Shown: positions 10,910 through 21,455, numbered from the stretch's first letter. The stretch: DNA of 64,000 bases from Leguminivora glycinivorella (GCF_023078275.1 NC_062982.1:21648695-21712694), one strand, 5' to 3'. Made by a program: numbers and translations. Notes: generated by a model not told the origin, from the letters alone.

Positions 10910-11690
10910 AATAAATCAAATTATTTATCCCAATTTCTTTTTCTTTCAACTCCTTAATTGCTAGGAATGGACGGGAGTGTGATTTGCCTGAGTATGATGA
11001 ATGAATGAATTTTTTGTAAACATATTTTGGTATTTTTTTCTTTGTGTAACTTTTATTTCGGTAAAAAATGGTAAGCTTAAAAAAACTCATTGTGTGAGGA
11101 AGAAGACAGCAATATTTTATGTATAAGCTGTGTTTATAGCATAATACTTTCAGAACCATCTTATTTTCTCGGAAGCGTTAGTATATTTTGGTCACGCTAT
11201 TTCAGCCAAAGCCAATCTCGGTATTTTTATACTGCAACGGAATGAATAGCAAGTGATACGTTGGCGTTGGCGCGTTTCAAGCTGTGAACGGATTATACCT
11301 ACTACATGATGATGTTGATGTCCTCCCAGACGTATCCGTCGACGGCGACACCTGGACAATTCAGCTATTTTATAAGTTCTGACGTGCATGGGCTCGAACG
11401 TGACTTGCGAAGCCAAGTTTTGTTTTAAAACTTCCGGTCGCAAGTCATGCAGTAAAGCTCACCATTTGCGTCATAGGTGTATGTGTAGGAGGGCTTGGGC
11501 CGAGATTTTCGGATCTGGCGTACCTACTACATACGGCTTGATCTTTGAGGGCTAGCTGAGATGACAATCGCTGAAAGTTAATTATTGCTCGGTCAAATAC
11601 TTCGTGATTTTCCGTAGCTGTAGTTAATCCGATAGATATTTTTACTCGCCCGTGGAAATGCAGGTACAAATGAATTACTTGTAATTTTCC
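10910..11690. other. Unassigned non-coding stretch
   Basis: AT-rich up to 11160, then more balanced composition to 11690. Short open frames on the minus strand (11192-11443, 11445-11669) have no recognisable domain. I see no repeat structure. Confidence 0.4.
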
Positions 11691-11698
11691 TAACGATG

Positions 11699-11940
11699 GC
11701 TTTTCAGACAGATGACAGATGGACAGACGAGCAGAGGGACAGACGGACAGACGGACAGACGGACAGACGGACAGACGGACAGACGGACAGACGGACAGAC
11801 GGACAGACGGACAGACGGACAGACGGACAGACGGACAGACGGACGGACGGACAGATAGATGGACAGACGCACAGACAGATGAACGGACAGAGTCGCATCA
11901 TAAGGGTTTTTTTATACCTTTTTGGTACGCAACCCTAAAA
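11699..11940 (+). repeat. Octamer minisatellite (ACGGACAG)n in a common repeat
   Basis: About 14-16 copies of ACGGACAG run from about 11722 to 11860, with diverged units on both sides. The octamer is 8 nt, so all frames stay open and code for runs such as DRRTDGQT; these are not genes. The end AAGGGTTTTTTTATACC then GGTACGCAACCCTAAAAA resembles the end of the common lepidopteran GGTTCCGTA repeat seen at 22422, whose CTGTCTGTCCGTCCG stretch probably expanded here. Confidence 0.85.
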
Positions 11941-12862
11941 ATGAAATATTGTAAGATAGCCAATATTATTAGGTATTATTAAATTTTCCATGAGTAAAGG
12001 CACAGTATAATAAAGAGTACTATCGTACAGTATGGCCACTTCCGCTCCCCGCTGAAAGCGCCGCCCACCCCCTCTCAGTTACCTCACAGTTACCGCCTGT
12101 CAAAAACGCGAAGTCAACCTGTCATATCTCACTCATACAAGCATGGTACGCGTTCAGCCGTTCATCTACACGAGCTTAAAATGTGTGCTAGGAACGCGCC
12201 TCTTTCATATACTTATTTGATCGCCAGTGTCCGAGATGTGGTAAAGGGCACGGCCAACCGGCCGCACCGTACAGACCACACCAACTTGCAATGTTTCCAT
12301 GTTTTGCCGTGGCGCTAGGGGCGGCTCCATAGATGTCATAATTATATACCATAGATCAAGCAAATGTATCTACTTAGCGTGTCAAATGAACTCAGTGAAA
12401 TCCACTGAGTTGTCCGTCTTTGATCGCAGCTTGCAGCTTTCGGGCGTAAATTTTTGTAAGTTGAAGTTAATATAAACATTAAAAATGCCTCGTTACGTGA
12501 TATTTAATTGATACAACACAAAAATTATGAACACTCAAGGGCCTGAGACATATTTAAAATCACAGGCAAGTAACAACTTCAGTACAAAATCTGACACGCT
12601 CGGCCGCCATACAAATAGATGAACTTGTTTCTTCTACGTAAATCTAATTCTGTGGGCGGCTCACTCCGCGATTCTATCGCCGCGCCGAGTTCGAGGCCCA
12701 TTCAGTGCTGACGACCTTAACAATAGAATTCAATGTCGGCTGCTCGCGTGCGGTCGGTTTGTTAATGTAGGTTAGAATTTAGAATGGCGGCATTTTGTGA
12801 ACATCAAAGGAGTGAGCCTTCTGTACTTGTCCTATTATATATTCTGTGGTATCTTTTGAGAC
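11941..12862. other. Unassigned stretch with a second-copy repeat
   Basis: A mixed, partly GC-rich stretch with no gene recognised. Positions 12150-12245 have an inverted copy at about 40340-40435 (shared GTGTGCTAGGAACGCGCCTC and GATCGCCAGTGTCCGAG), so at least that part is an interspersed repeat. Confidence 0.5.
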
Positions 12863-12920
12863 AATGTGTTGGCAAGTTGATTATTTATTATTATTATTAT
12901 TTATTGAATGTGTTGGCAAG
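12863..12920. mobile_element. Minimal 30-bp retroposition: (TTA)n between 14-bp duplications
   Basis: AATGTGTTGGCAAG occurs at 12863-12876 and exactly again at 12907-12920. Between them are 30 bp of TTGATTATTTATTATTATTA type sequence. A target duplication enclosing only a simple tail is what an extremely 5'-truncated LINE or SINE insertion would leave. A local duplication with microsatellite growth is the alternative. Confidence 0.6.
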
Positions 12921-13279
12921 CGAAGAGAACATCTAAAGGTTCAATATTGACGTTCAGGGATTGCTTACACAATGATGCTTCCATGAATTGAAGGCTGTTA
13001 ACGATAACGTAGTTACACAAATCATAAGGATTGTTAAACGGAATTTGGAAGTATTGGTTTCCTTTTGATCTAAACTGGGGTGTAAAGGTTGAGTGCTGTA
13101 AAATCTATTTTTAGGTAAGTTGGATGTGCCTGGAAAAAAAATGTATTCAATTATTTATTCATGATCTACATAAAGACAAAACAAAACAACAAAAAAAGAT
13201 ATTAAAACATTCAAGTTACCACAAAATGGTCCCGATTCAGTATTTAATGCTCAATCAATCTAAATCGATATTTTCTATG

Positions 13280-13420
13280 TATATAAGTAATTATTACGTA
13301 TCTATCTATTTAATTACCTATGTACATCGTCGCTTATCACCCCTAGTACATACAAGCTTTGCTTAGTTTGGGGCTAAGTTGATCTGTGTAAGGTGTCCCC
13401 AACATTTATTTACTTATTAT
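13280..13420 (+). repeat. LINE-type 3' tail
   Basis: Contains TCATCGTCGCTTATCACCCC-like and GTTGATCTGTGTAAGGTGTC boxes and ends ATTTATTTACTTATT. The same arrangement (AAGCCTT, GTCAATCTGTGTAAGAA, ATTTATTTATT) occurs at 31850-31915 and 57835-57920, so this is a dispersed retroposon tail. Confidence 0.5.
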
Positions 13421-13509
13421 ATTAATATCGGCGCATCTTTTCGCCATCAACTCGACTTCGAGACATACGGACGGAGACTAAAAATGTTTCCAGAAACTTT
13501 CTCGCAAAG

Positions 13510-13940
13510 CATAGAGGAATAAGTAAGGGAAGAGTTGTTGTAACTCCATGCATCAGTAAATGCAAGTTATTTGGAGTGACATCTAGCGACAATCACACGT
13601 CAATCATGCGTCAAATAGCGTAAATTATCAGTACCACTACTAGACACTAGGTGCCAACAGTGCTGCGTTGCCAAAAATGTAATATTAAAACAGTTTACAA
13701 CTTATATTACAAGCAGAAGGAATTGAAAACAGATTACTGATGAAACTATTGTAATATTAGCTAAAAATTGTCGAGCATTAGACTTTTTGTTCGTCGCCAC
13801 ATCTACTGACAAGTAACAGTACTGATAATTTAAGCTAGTTGACGCGTTGATTGACGCGTGGATGAGCTAGATGTCACTACAAATAACTTGCATTTACGGA
13901 TGTATGGAATTACAACTCTTCCCTTACTTATTCCTCTATG
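13510..13940. mobile_element. hAT-like MITE with 8-bp target duplication
   Basis: A 431-bp palindromic element. The left end is CATAGAGGAATAAGTAAGGG and the right end is its reverse complement; the inverted similarity extends about 110 bp. The flanks carry TCGCAAAG at 13502-13509 and 13941-13948. An 8-bp duplication is the hAT length, although the terminal bases are not a classic hAT match. No ORF. Confidence 0.8.
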
Positions 13941-14068
13941 TCGCAAAGTGACATCAAGTTGAATCAGCCCTAAGCCTTAATAATCGCTACTTAGCAACGT
14001 AACCGAATAGAGCTGGAGGAATCGCCCGGTCAGGACAATGTGAAGGTCAAGTGTCCGACCACTGCCTA

Positions 14069-14317
14069 CACTGAGAGAAAATACAACCAGTTTTCATGTT
14101 CGTTCAACAAGTTTTTTGGTTAAAATAGCGCCTACGTGCTCTTTGGTTCAAACAACAAGCTACTTGTCATTTGAATCGGCAATATATTTGAATCAACAAG
14201 TCGATTTTATAAAAACAACCTGACACATATTGTTTTAAACATACGTTTGGCTGATTCAAACGGATAAACCGCAACAAGTCGAACTTGTTAAATTCACAAT
14301 GCAAATTTCTCTCAGTG
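14069..14317. mobile_element. MITE with CACTGAGAGAAA ends, TA flanks
   Basis: The left end CACTGAGAGAAAAT and right end ATTTCTCTCAGTG are inverted, and both are flanked by TA (14067-14068, 14318-14319), as for Tc1/mariner-class MITEs. Internally it repeats CAACAAGT-like words. No coding capacity. Confidence 0.75.
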
Positions 14318-14590
14318 TATACGAGCTTATTTCACCGTCCCCATTCTACCATCGAACTCTTAGACGCACGGCCGGTTTCCATCCTTACTTGGTAGATATT
14401 CCACGAATTCGCACGAAGCGATTTGCTTCTTCTTTTCTCATGCGCACTGCCAAGGAGTGGAATTCCTTGCCGGCGGCTATATTTCCCAGCAACCTTCAAA
14501 TCAAGAGCATCTTCTGGGGGAGCTCACTCCATCGTAGGCCACGTCTTTGCCTTTGGCTAGTCTGTGGCCAAGAGTAAGACCAATTATAAA
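14318..14590 (+). pseudogene. LINE ORF2 C-terminal fragment with 3' tail
   Basis: Codes for a LINE ORF2 C-terminus (GFHPYLVDIPRIRTKRFASS, then FLMRTAKEWNSLPAAIFPSN). It then runs into the 3' boxes shared with four other copies in the window and an A-rich end. The frame continues past the likely stop because of mutation. EN and RT are absent. Confidence 0.8.
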
Positions 14591-14865
14591 AAAAAAATAC
14601 ATATATCATAAAGTTCCCAATGTCCCCATATATGCATTTGTATGAAGCTCACCAATTTCAAATACCCATTTGGGAAAAGTAGATTCGAAAAAGAGAATGC
14701 ACAAAAGGAATTGAAAGCAATTACTTACGAACACGCCGGGCGACTCTCAACTTGTAATTTATTGAAGCACGTAAGTCGGCGCAAAATTTAACTGCTACCG
14801 AAATTACTGATCCTGACACGTTTTAGATAACCTAGTTTCTTTATATAGGCAACAAATGAGCCGTT

Positions 14866-15047
14866 GTGGCCTATTTCACAATAGGGATTATTGTCGCCCG
14901 ATAGTCACACTTCGCCGTTAATTGCCTGTTCAACAAGGAAATATTGACGCTGAATAACAATGTTACTTATCAACCCAGAAATAGGCACAGAATTGTCAGT
15001 GTCAAGTGTCTATGTCACTATATAGTCACTATGGTAAAATAGCCCAC
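14866..15047. mobile_element. MITE family D, GTGGCCTATTTCACAAT ends
   Basis: The left end GTGGCCTATTTCACAAT and right end ATGGTAAAATAGCCCAC are imperfect inverted repeats. Internal conserved words include TTCAACAAGGAAATATTGAC and AACAATGTTACTTAT. Other copies are at 32038-32171 and 37737-37909 (inverted). Confidence 0.7.
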
Positions 15048-15181
15048 AGATCGAAAGCAGCCACCGCCACCCATAGACATAAGCAACATCAGGGTAGCCA
15101 ATTATGCGTTGCCGACCTTTGAGAACCTTAAATACCAGCTCCTAGAAGAACCACATGTCATAGTGCAAGGGGAACACCTCT

Positions 15182-15334
15182 GGCCCCGTAGCCGAATGGC
15201 ACAAACGCTCAGGATACGAAACGCTCGTAGGTATTTCTATCGCTCGTGAGTATTGGCGCGACAGAGCCAGTCTACCCTTTAGCGGCGTTTCTTTTTTGTT
15301 TCGCGTCGCAGAAATGCCATTCGGCTACGGCACC
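15182..15334. mobile_element. MITE family B, CGTAGCCGAATGGCA ends
   Basis: The left end GGCCCCGTAGCCGAATGGCA and right end TGCCATTCGGCTACGGCACC are inverted repeats. The core has GCGCGACAGAGCCAG and CGTTTC(T/G)TTTTTGTTTCGC. Copies are at 18606-18760 and 22105-22257, with diverged relatives carrying GGCCTAGCCGAA at 20443, 28512 and 61897. Confidence 0.8.
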
Positions 15335-15376
15335 TGGTCACAACTTGCACGTTCTGGGCAAAAACATTCGTCTACT

Positions 15377-16990
15377 TGTAACGTAGTATATTTTCTTGGT
15401 CGTAATTAATATTTTTTTATAAATCTAAAATCGAAATTTCTTTAATTTTATTTTGTTTCAAATCCTCAATTGGTGCAAAAATACTTGCATCCACACATGT
15501 ATGCACTTTTCTGCATAATCTGTGCACGGGTTGCCAGATAGCTAAAAATAACGCGTGTATGAGATTTTTTAATTGTTACTCCAGTACATTTTGATAAATT
15601 AAATTAATATAATTATATAGAAATAATGCAGAAAATTATCTTAAATACATAACAAAACACTGTAATATTAATACTCTAAATAAGAGGCCTGTCTGGAGTG
15701 AAAATCTTGCTATGTACATCATAGTAAATCTTTCATGACTCTGATGGAGTCTCAAATAAATATAATATATTAATTCGATATATTATGTCTTCCTGGGTTT
15801 GTCACCCTATGTCCTTGATTGCTCCATATGCAAATAGGTTAATGATCTTGGGTGGTCCATTTCCTTTTTTGACCCTTTTGGGTGCACACGCACTTTCTCC
15901 ACAAGACCATACCGCATGGTGGTCAAAACGGTGGAAGCAGAAGGCCTGCAATAATCCTCGGATTGAGTAAGTATCTGAATTGTTCTGATCAACTCCATAA
16001 TGGCGTGAAACGTTGTGGGTTTGTTCCTAACCATGTGCTTGGTTATTCACAGGGATGATCTGTCTTCTGCTGTGGGATTGGGAGCGCTCCGCTAGGAAAT
16101 TTCTTTGACCTTCAGCGGTGAGCTAATTAATCAGATTGTCTTCTATTTTGTCATGCTGGTCTTGAGAGCATTAGACTAATAATGTATTTTTATGTCGCTT
16201 TCAGGAGCCGGGATATTAAAAAGATTATTTTCATAATATATATCTTGAACATTAAATTGATTCAAATCTTATGCAACTCTGGAAATCCTTGTGACCGGCG
16301 CAAGTTCTGGGTCCTGTTTCACTGGAGGACGGCCTGCCTCTGCCGCATTTGTCTCGGTGTCCACGTGGCACGCGTTCCGGGTTGAAAAGTCTCTGCAGTG
16401 CAGCCAACATTCCCCGGGAGGCCCCGTGCCACCTTCCACAGCTTTCCCGAAGGTTCACCATCTTAGAGGTCGGTCCAATTTATCCTTCTAATGGTCAGGG
16501 CAACTGCGTCAGCTGCAATTTAGTTAGATTAAATTCATAGTCAGTAATTTAGAGCAAGCAAATATTTTTGAGAACTGGTACCTAGGTATTTTAATAGTAT
16601 AATTTCTAGTTAAAAATTAAGATAACTTGTGTGAAAATTTACTTAGAACCTTTTAAGCGACCTAGCTTCCCGCTGAGCTCTGTACATTTCATTGGTGTCG
16701 AACAAGAGAATTATAGGTCAGTTTTCACACAGTTAGCGCAGTAAGTAAGTAAATTAAGAACCAATTGAACAAACACATTTTGACAAGAATTTTCTTTATA
16801 AATAAATGTTATAAAATATACAAAATCTTAAATTATTTATCTCCACCATATACTTCCCCTAGCAAGCTTATTTCGACACCATTTTTTATTATTTTCAGTT
16901 TTAGTATTTTTTTCTATTATTATCACTTGTGTCCTTAATTTTGTACAGCCGGAGCTTTAAGTTTATTCACCAGTAAGGCACCCTGTGATA
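15377..16990 (+). repeat. Solo gypsy LTR with 4-bp target duplication
   Basis: The same 1.6 kb sequence as 5726-7310 in opposite orientation, starting TGTAACGTAG and ending CCCTGTGATA. The flanks are TACT at 15373-15376 and TACT at 16991-16994, a perfect 4-bp duplication. There is no primer-binding site and no internal region next to it. This fits LTR-LTR recombination after integration, and it fixes the LTR edges independently of the partial element. Confidence 0.85.
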
Positions 16991-16994
16991 TACT

Positions 16995-18250
16995 CTACTC
17001 ATATAATAATTATGTCAGCAAAATGCTTTTTGGTAAGATATGTACTTTTCTATTTAGTAAAAGACATTAATTGCCTTTGCTGGACATTCAAAAGATTTCT
17101 TGAAGCTGACAAAGCATCTTTCTTTTTATAAAATTAGACATTGATTGTGTCCATTTGATATTACACTTTAAAAATTGTGGAAAGGTTCAAAAGGTCGACA
17201 TTTAGTTGAATGCTAAATTCACTTGGTAGGTAAATAAATTAGCCAATCAGAGCAAATTCAATATGTAAGTATAACTTGGAAACGTCAAGAAAGATACTAT
17301 TGACTGTTTTAATATTTGATATAGTTCAAAAGGTTCAACACTGTTAATAGCAATAATAATGATGTTAATTAACAGGCATCAAGTTCCTGCCGAAGAGTTA
17401 CAATAAGTAAGTTAAAAAAAGTAGCAAAAACTTTTTTTAATACTTACTATCTGTCACGATAATCTAAAATGAGTTTTGGCTCTCGACACAAGAGCACGCC
17501 TTTTTGATGCCTTGAGCGGTATCGCGTTAGCTTTTGCCGACCACCGACCTTACGAGCTAAAATGTTAAAACTTGATTAGACAATAGGTACTTTCTAGATT
17601 TGTGCCTGCTCGTTCTCTGGAAAGATTGCTCCCAACTAAAGTACGATCTCCGAAGTGTACTAGTTTGTTCTTTTAGGACATTTAGTACAGTAGTACACCG
17701 AGAGAACGAGAGACAAATTGTGCATTTGGCGTACAGTAACGCTCGTTCGTACTAGCCGAGAGCTGAACGGCCGTTTTCGCGCGCTCTCGGTCCGAGTTAG
17801 TCGGTTCTAGTTCGGTTATGCAGTCGGATCACACGGATCGCTTTGCTGTCATTATCACTCCTCGGCTCTTCGCTCCTTTCGCTCCTATTCTGTTGCGCGT
17901 GTGCTACTAAAGAGCAGAATCATTTGGGAGTAGTTCGGTCTAGCACAGTGCAGGGAATCGTGTCTTTTGTACTATTAGTACATAGTACTACACAAGCCTA
18001 GTACTTTCAATGAAATCGCTCCGCGAGAGAAGGAATGATGTCACAAAACTGAACAAGAACAAGTAATTTGTTATACCGCCAATAACTGGGAGCAAAAGGT
18101 CCGTGTAGGGCGGGATTGTCACGTTCCTTGGGGATACGATTATTATTCTTGACGGGGACTAATCGAATGGTGGGAATAACCAGTATACTTTTACTGACAG
18201 TTAAATCTAAAGTTGGTGGGCTAGTAGGCAGCCACGAAAATTCAAGTAGG
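16995..18250. other. Unassigned stretch with a GC-rich block
   Basis: 16995-17560 is AT-rich with nothing recognisable. 17560-18060 is CpG-rich, with repeated TAGTAC-type words, CGCGCGCTCTCGG and TAGTACTTTC near both edges (17590 and 18000). That block may be another MITE, but I could not fix ends or a target duplication. No gene is supported. Confidence 0.4.
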
Positions 18251-18262
18251 TGTAAAATTAAA

Positions 18263-18515
18263 CGTGTGGTGACGGGTTAAGAATTTCACCACCCCCTGTC
18301 TTCCTGTGGGTGTCGTAGAAGTCGACTGTGGGATTTGGGTGAAATTGTGGCGTAGGCGAGAGGCTGGCAACCTGTCACTGCAATGTCACAATTTTTCGTT
18401 TTCTTTCAACCCCTTAATTGCCAAGAGTGGCACTGAGACTTTAGTAGTTTCATGTGCTCTGCCTACCCCTTTATGGGATACAGGCGTGATTGTTTGTATG
18501 TATGTATGTATGTAT
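18263..18515 (+). mobile_element. Full-length SINE-like retroposon C with (TATG)n tail and 11-bp TSD
   Basis: A 253-bp unit flanked by perfect GTAAAATTAAA duplications (18252-18262 and 18516-18526). It begins CGTGTGGTGACGGGTT, runs through CAACCTGTCACTGCAATGTC and TTTCTTTCAACCCC, then GTGCTCTGCCTACCCCTTTA, and ends in TATG repeats. The start carries a diverged GGGTTCAGAATTTC (box-B-like) in other copies. Target duplication, a fixed start and a simple tail mark it as a LINE-mobilised short element. Other copies: 20135-20245, 26978-27114, 27126-27204, 27853-28302, 32685-32880 and 36070-36262. Confidence 0.82.
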
Positions 18516-18605
18516 GTAAAATTAAAACATAATCATCATAATAATCTGTAAAATATTTTAACTGAAGCCACAATGTCATAAGCGCTGGATTCGAAACAGC
18601 GTTCT

Positions 18606-18760
18606 GGGACGTATCCGAATGGCATAAACGCTCACGAAACGAAACGCTGGTAGATATCTATCTCTATCGCTCTTGCGTATTGGTGCGACAGAGCCAGACT
18701 ACCTTTCCCGGCGTTTCGTTTTCGTTTCGCGTCGCAGAAATGCCATTCGGCTACGGCACC
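18606..18760. mobile_element. MITE family B copy
   Basis: Left end CGTATCCGAATGGCA, right end TGCCATTCGGCTACGGCACC, with the same GCGACAGAGCCAG core as 15182-15334. The left end has a point change in the shared GTAGCCG. Confidence 0.78.
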
Positions 18761-18893
18761 TGGATTCCTGTCCGTCCGTTTTTACCTATATCGGTCATCT
18801 GGTCACAGTGGCTAGTGTAGAAAATTCAAAGTACTTATGTATTAACAATTTTCGGAAGACAGGACATACCTGACCTGAAACAACAGAGATCTA

Positions 18894-19073
18894 ATTTTCT
18901 TGAAAGTTTAGGTGCAAGTCGTATTGGTCCGGAAATACCGCAGGCGACAGTTCATTCCACAGTTTAGCTGTGCGAGGCAAGAAATTTCGACACAAACGAC
19001 AAAACAGATTATTTAGCCTCTGGTTTATTTTAAGGTTTGTCTCACCAGCCCAAACACAGAAACAGTAATACAA
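18894..19073 (-). pseudogene. LINE ORF2 C-terminal fragment
   Basis: A 60-residue frame with CRNFLPRTAKLWNELSPAVF then PDQYDLHLNF. The RTAKLWNELP-like motif is the usual end of Jockey/CR1-group ORF2 proteins. Truncated; no EN or RT. Confidence 0.7.
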
Positions 19074-19484
19074 CCACGAGGGTCCATTTAAGGATTTCTT
19101 TATTCACAGGCTGCCCGCGAGCGTCAGATGTAATAAAATAGTTTTTGGGCGAAGGGCGTTATTAAAAGACATCCCTTGGGACTTCAAAAGGCCATGGCGT
19201 CCCTTGGCGTTACAGATGCTGACTGAGTGCCCTTTTTACTGCAGTCCGTGTAAGTTTATTCGTGATTCAGTTATTTGTAGGCAGATCCGCGCGTCGCTCT
19301 GTTTGAAGTCATGCTAAATACGCTTTTTTGAGAATTTATTGTTTTCGTGAGGAGAAAAAGGTTTTTTATTTCAAAGTTAGACTTGCCAACAGCTACACTT
19401 ACGATTAATGGACATTGGGTAAGGAAAGCGAGTGTAGCACACTATAGGTATTGTGATAAACCATATCGCGTCGGCGCGTCCCTA

Positions 19485-19575
19485 TTACAAATCATCATCA
19501 TCATCATCATCATATCAGCCCTTCATCGCCCACTGCTGAGCATAGGCCTTATCGGCTTGATAACTTTAGTGAACG
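19485..19575 (-). repeat. RTE-type LINE 3' end with (ATC)n tail
   Basis: On the minus strand it reads CCTATGCTCAGCAGTGGGCG, then a GATGAAGGGCTGATATG-type stretch, then (GATGAT)n. The same end, with coding sequence attached, is at 55720-56020. Confidence 0.7.
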
Positions 19576-19679
19576 TTTATGAATAAAGGGGTTAAACTTT
19601 GACATTAGGTATTTAGAAAATTCAGGATGTCACATACCCACTTTTAGTGCGTTATTGCAACCGCTACTATTAATCCTTA

Positions 19680-19808
19680 CGCGGTGTCTTGCGTGGGCGA
19701 CCGTCACCGTCGCGTCTCATACTTCCATATCGATAAGGTTTGATTTCGTATGCGTCGCATCGCCGTCGCGCGACCATCGCGCGACCGTCGCCCACGCAAG
19801 CCACGGCG
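19680..19808. mobile_element. Harbinger-like MITE, TTA flanks
   Basis: A 129-bp palindrome: the left end CGCGGTGTCTTGCGTGGGCG pairs with the right end CGCCCACGCAAGCCACGGCG. TTA flanks both sides (19677-19679, 19809-19811), the duplication type of PIF/Harbinger elements. It is strikingly GC- and CpG-rich against its surroundings. Confidence 0.75.
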
Positions 19809-20134
19809 TTAGTGTACGACAGATACCAATCATTTTGGGCAACTAAATGTGTCTGTCAAAACGTTCCTCTTTGTCGCTTACTATAAAGACGCTTTGACAG
19901 GTTGTTCAGGCGACATAGTGGGACGTTTTGCCGGTCACAAACAGTTTGTCAGTTTTTTTCATCTTCGATATTGCGTTTCAAATAGAAATATGAATAGAAA
20001 TAAATAATTTATTCAACAAATATGTAGGTCACTTTTACCGCTTATTTTGCAAACTATAAAATGTAACTAAAAATACAAGTTAAAATTACTCACGCTTATC
20101 AAATTTCAGTACCACTAGCCACTATTGTTAATTA

Positions 20135-20245
20135 AGTGGCGGAAAGAAAAAATTGTGATACTGGCAGTGACAGGTTGCTAGCTCGGCTCGCACGACAAAA
20201 TTGAACGCATATCCCAAAGTTGACTTCGGCGACACCCATGGGATT
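20135..20245 (-). mobile_element. Retroposon C fragment
   Basis: Contains GTGGCAGTGACAGGTTGCTAG-like sequence, then ATATCCCAAAGTTGACTTC and GACACCCATGGGA. These match the reverse complement of the middle of the 18263-18515 unit. Both ends are missing. Confidence 0.6.
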
Positions 20246-20284
20246 GAAGAATTATCGAATACATGAAAATGAAATAGTTGTAGA

Positions 20285-20440
20285 TCGAACATTCGGCTAT
20301 ATTTCCGAGCTCATATAACCCGGCAACCTTCAAATCAAGAGTGAACAGGCATCTTCTGGGCGAGCTCACTCCATCGTAGGCCACGTCTTTGCCTTTGGCT
20401 AGTCTGTGGTCAAGAGTAAGCCCATTTATAATAAAAAAAA
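20285..20440 (+). pseudogene. LINE ORF2 3'-end fragment
   Basis: GGCTATATTTCCGAGCTC codes for the AAIFPS-like end seen at 14318-14590. The shared boxes GGCATCTTCTGGGCGAGCTC and GGCTAGTCTGTGG follow, then an A-rich end. Confidence 0.7.
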
Positions 20441-20442
20441 AA

Positions 20443-20535
20443 TTCGGCCTAGCCGAAGAGATAAATAGTTGACAATACGTGGCGATAGAAACGCAGTCTG
20501 GCTCTGTCGCGCCACAACGAAGAGCGATAGGGAGA
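20443..20535. mobile_element. MITE family B relative (GGCCTAGCCGAA type)
   Basis: Starts GGCCTAGCCGAA and has AAACGCAGTCTGGCTCTGTC and CGCGCCA, like the stretches at 28512-28620 and 61897-61985. The right inverted end is not recognisable here. Confidence 0.55.
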
Positions 20536-20660
20536 GCTGGAGCTCATCATCATCATATCAGCTCTTTATCGGCCACTGCTGAGCATAGGCCTCTCTTCTA
20601 GTACGCCACTTGTCCCGGTCCTGCGCTAGTCTCATCCAGTTGTGACCCGCAACAGCTGCC
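20536..20660 (-). repeat. RTE-type LINE 3' end
   Basis: The minus strand reads ATGAGACTAGCGCAGGACCG, then CTCAGCAGTGGCCGATAAAG and a short GATGAT tail. It is longer than the copy at 19485-19575 but still lacks catalytic domains. Confidence 0.65.
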
Positions 20661-21334
20661 GCAGCAGCCGCAGAGCTAGCTACGATACGCTTACGAAGCA
20701 TAAGTTTAATACCTATGTAATTGTGACGTCGGATATCGTCACTACTTTGAAAAAATCTCGTATCTCACGCTGCTTCTCAAAGTTAAAACGCAGTAAGTCT
20801 ATATGCATTCCATACATACTTACTACAATTTTCTTTTCATTGACAGACGAAGATACAAGTTTTTTAAAAAGTAGTTACGATATGTACCCTGAAATACCAT
20901 GGTCCATTCTGTAATTCCATACCCTAGAAATGAATAGGTCCTCAGACAGTGCTGTAGATAATAGGAAGGATGGAGATCGAACATGCCGTGCTATTTGTAT
21001 TGAAGACGCCTGTCACAAGAACCCACACATCTTTAACCAACGCATACACATGTAGATGGACGCTCCTACTGGGCTATTTGCGTAATACACGCGCATCATT
21101 GCCATATTTGTGTACACGCGAATGTAGGTGGGTCCACACTTGTGTCATGGCGACGGACCGGACTACGTGGCATCGAACAGGACATGTTACGCTAAATGTG
21201 GACGATCTAGGTTGTGCTGACACGGTCACAAACTCACAATCACTGAGTACGGCGAAATGTTACAAGTATATGACGCATGGTGGCGAACTAGACTGCTGCG
21301 TGGCGTGGCACCCGCCATTTTGACTCTTCCTTCC

Positions 21335-21455
21335 TTCCAACCTTCAAATCAAGAGTGAACAGGCATCTTCTGGGTGAGCTCACTCCATCGTAGACGTCTT
21401 TGCCTTTGGGTAGTCTGTGGCCAAGAGTAAGCCCATTTATAATTTAAAAAAAAAA
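21335..21455 (+). pseudogene. LINE ORF2 3'-end fragment
   Basis: Carries AACCTTCAAATCAAGAGTGA, CATCTTCTGGGTGAGCTCAC and AGTCTGTGGCCAAGAGTAAG, and ends in an A-run. A short deletion removes part of the GGCCACG box found in sister copies. Confidence 0.65.

Noticed and set aside
11696..11982. Overlapping open frames coding for DRRTDGQT-type or CPSVRLSV-type repeats
   Set aside because: The ACGGACAG octamer keeps every frame open on both strands; this is simple-sequence DNA, not a gene.
5726..16990. The two 1.6 kb inverted copies as ends of one large TIR transposon
   Set aside because: The left copy abuts a primer-binding site and gag, and the right copy has its own private TACT duplication. 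They are separate LTR insertions.
17560..18070. CpG-island promoter of a host gene
   Set aside because: The block is CpG-rich, but no exon, ORF or conserved downstream sequence accompanies it, and repeated TAGTAC words suggest another mobile unit. Left unassigned.
20970..21323. 117-residue plus-strand frame as a gene
   Set aside because: No recognisable domain, atypical composition and it runs directly into a LINE tail; cannot be supported.
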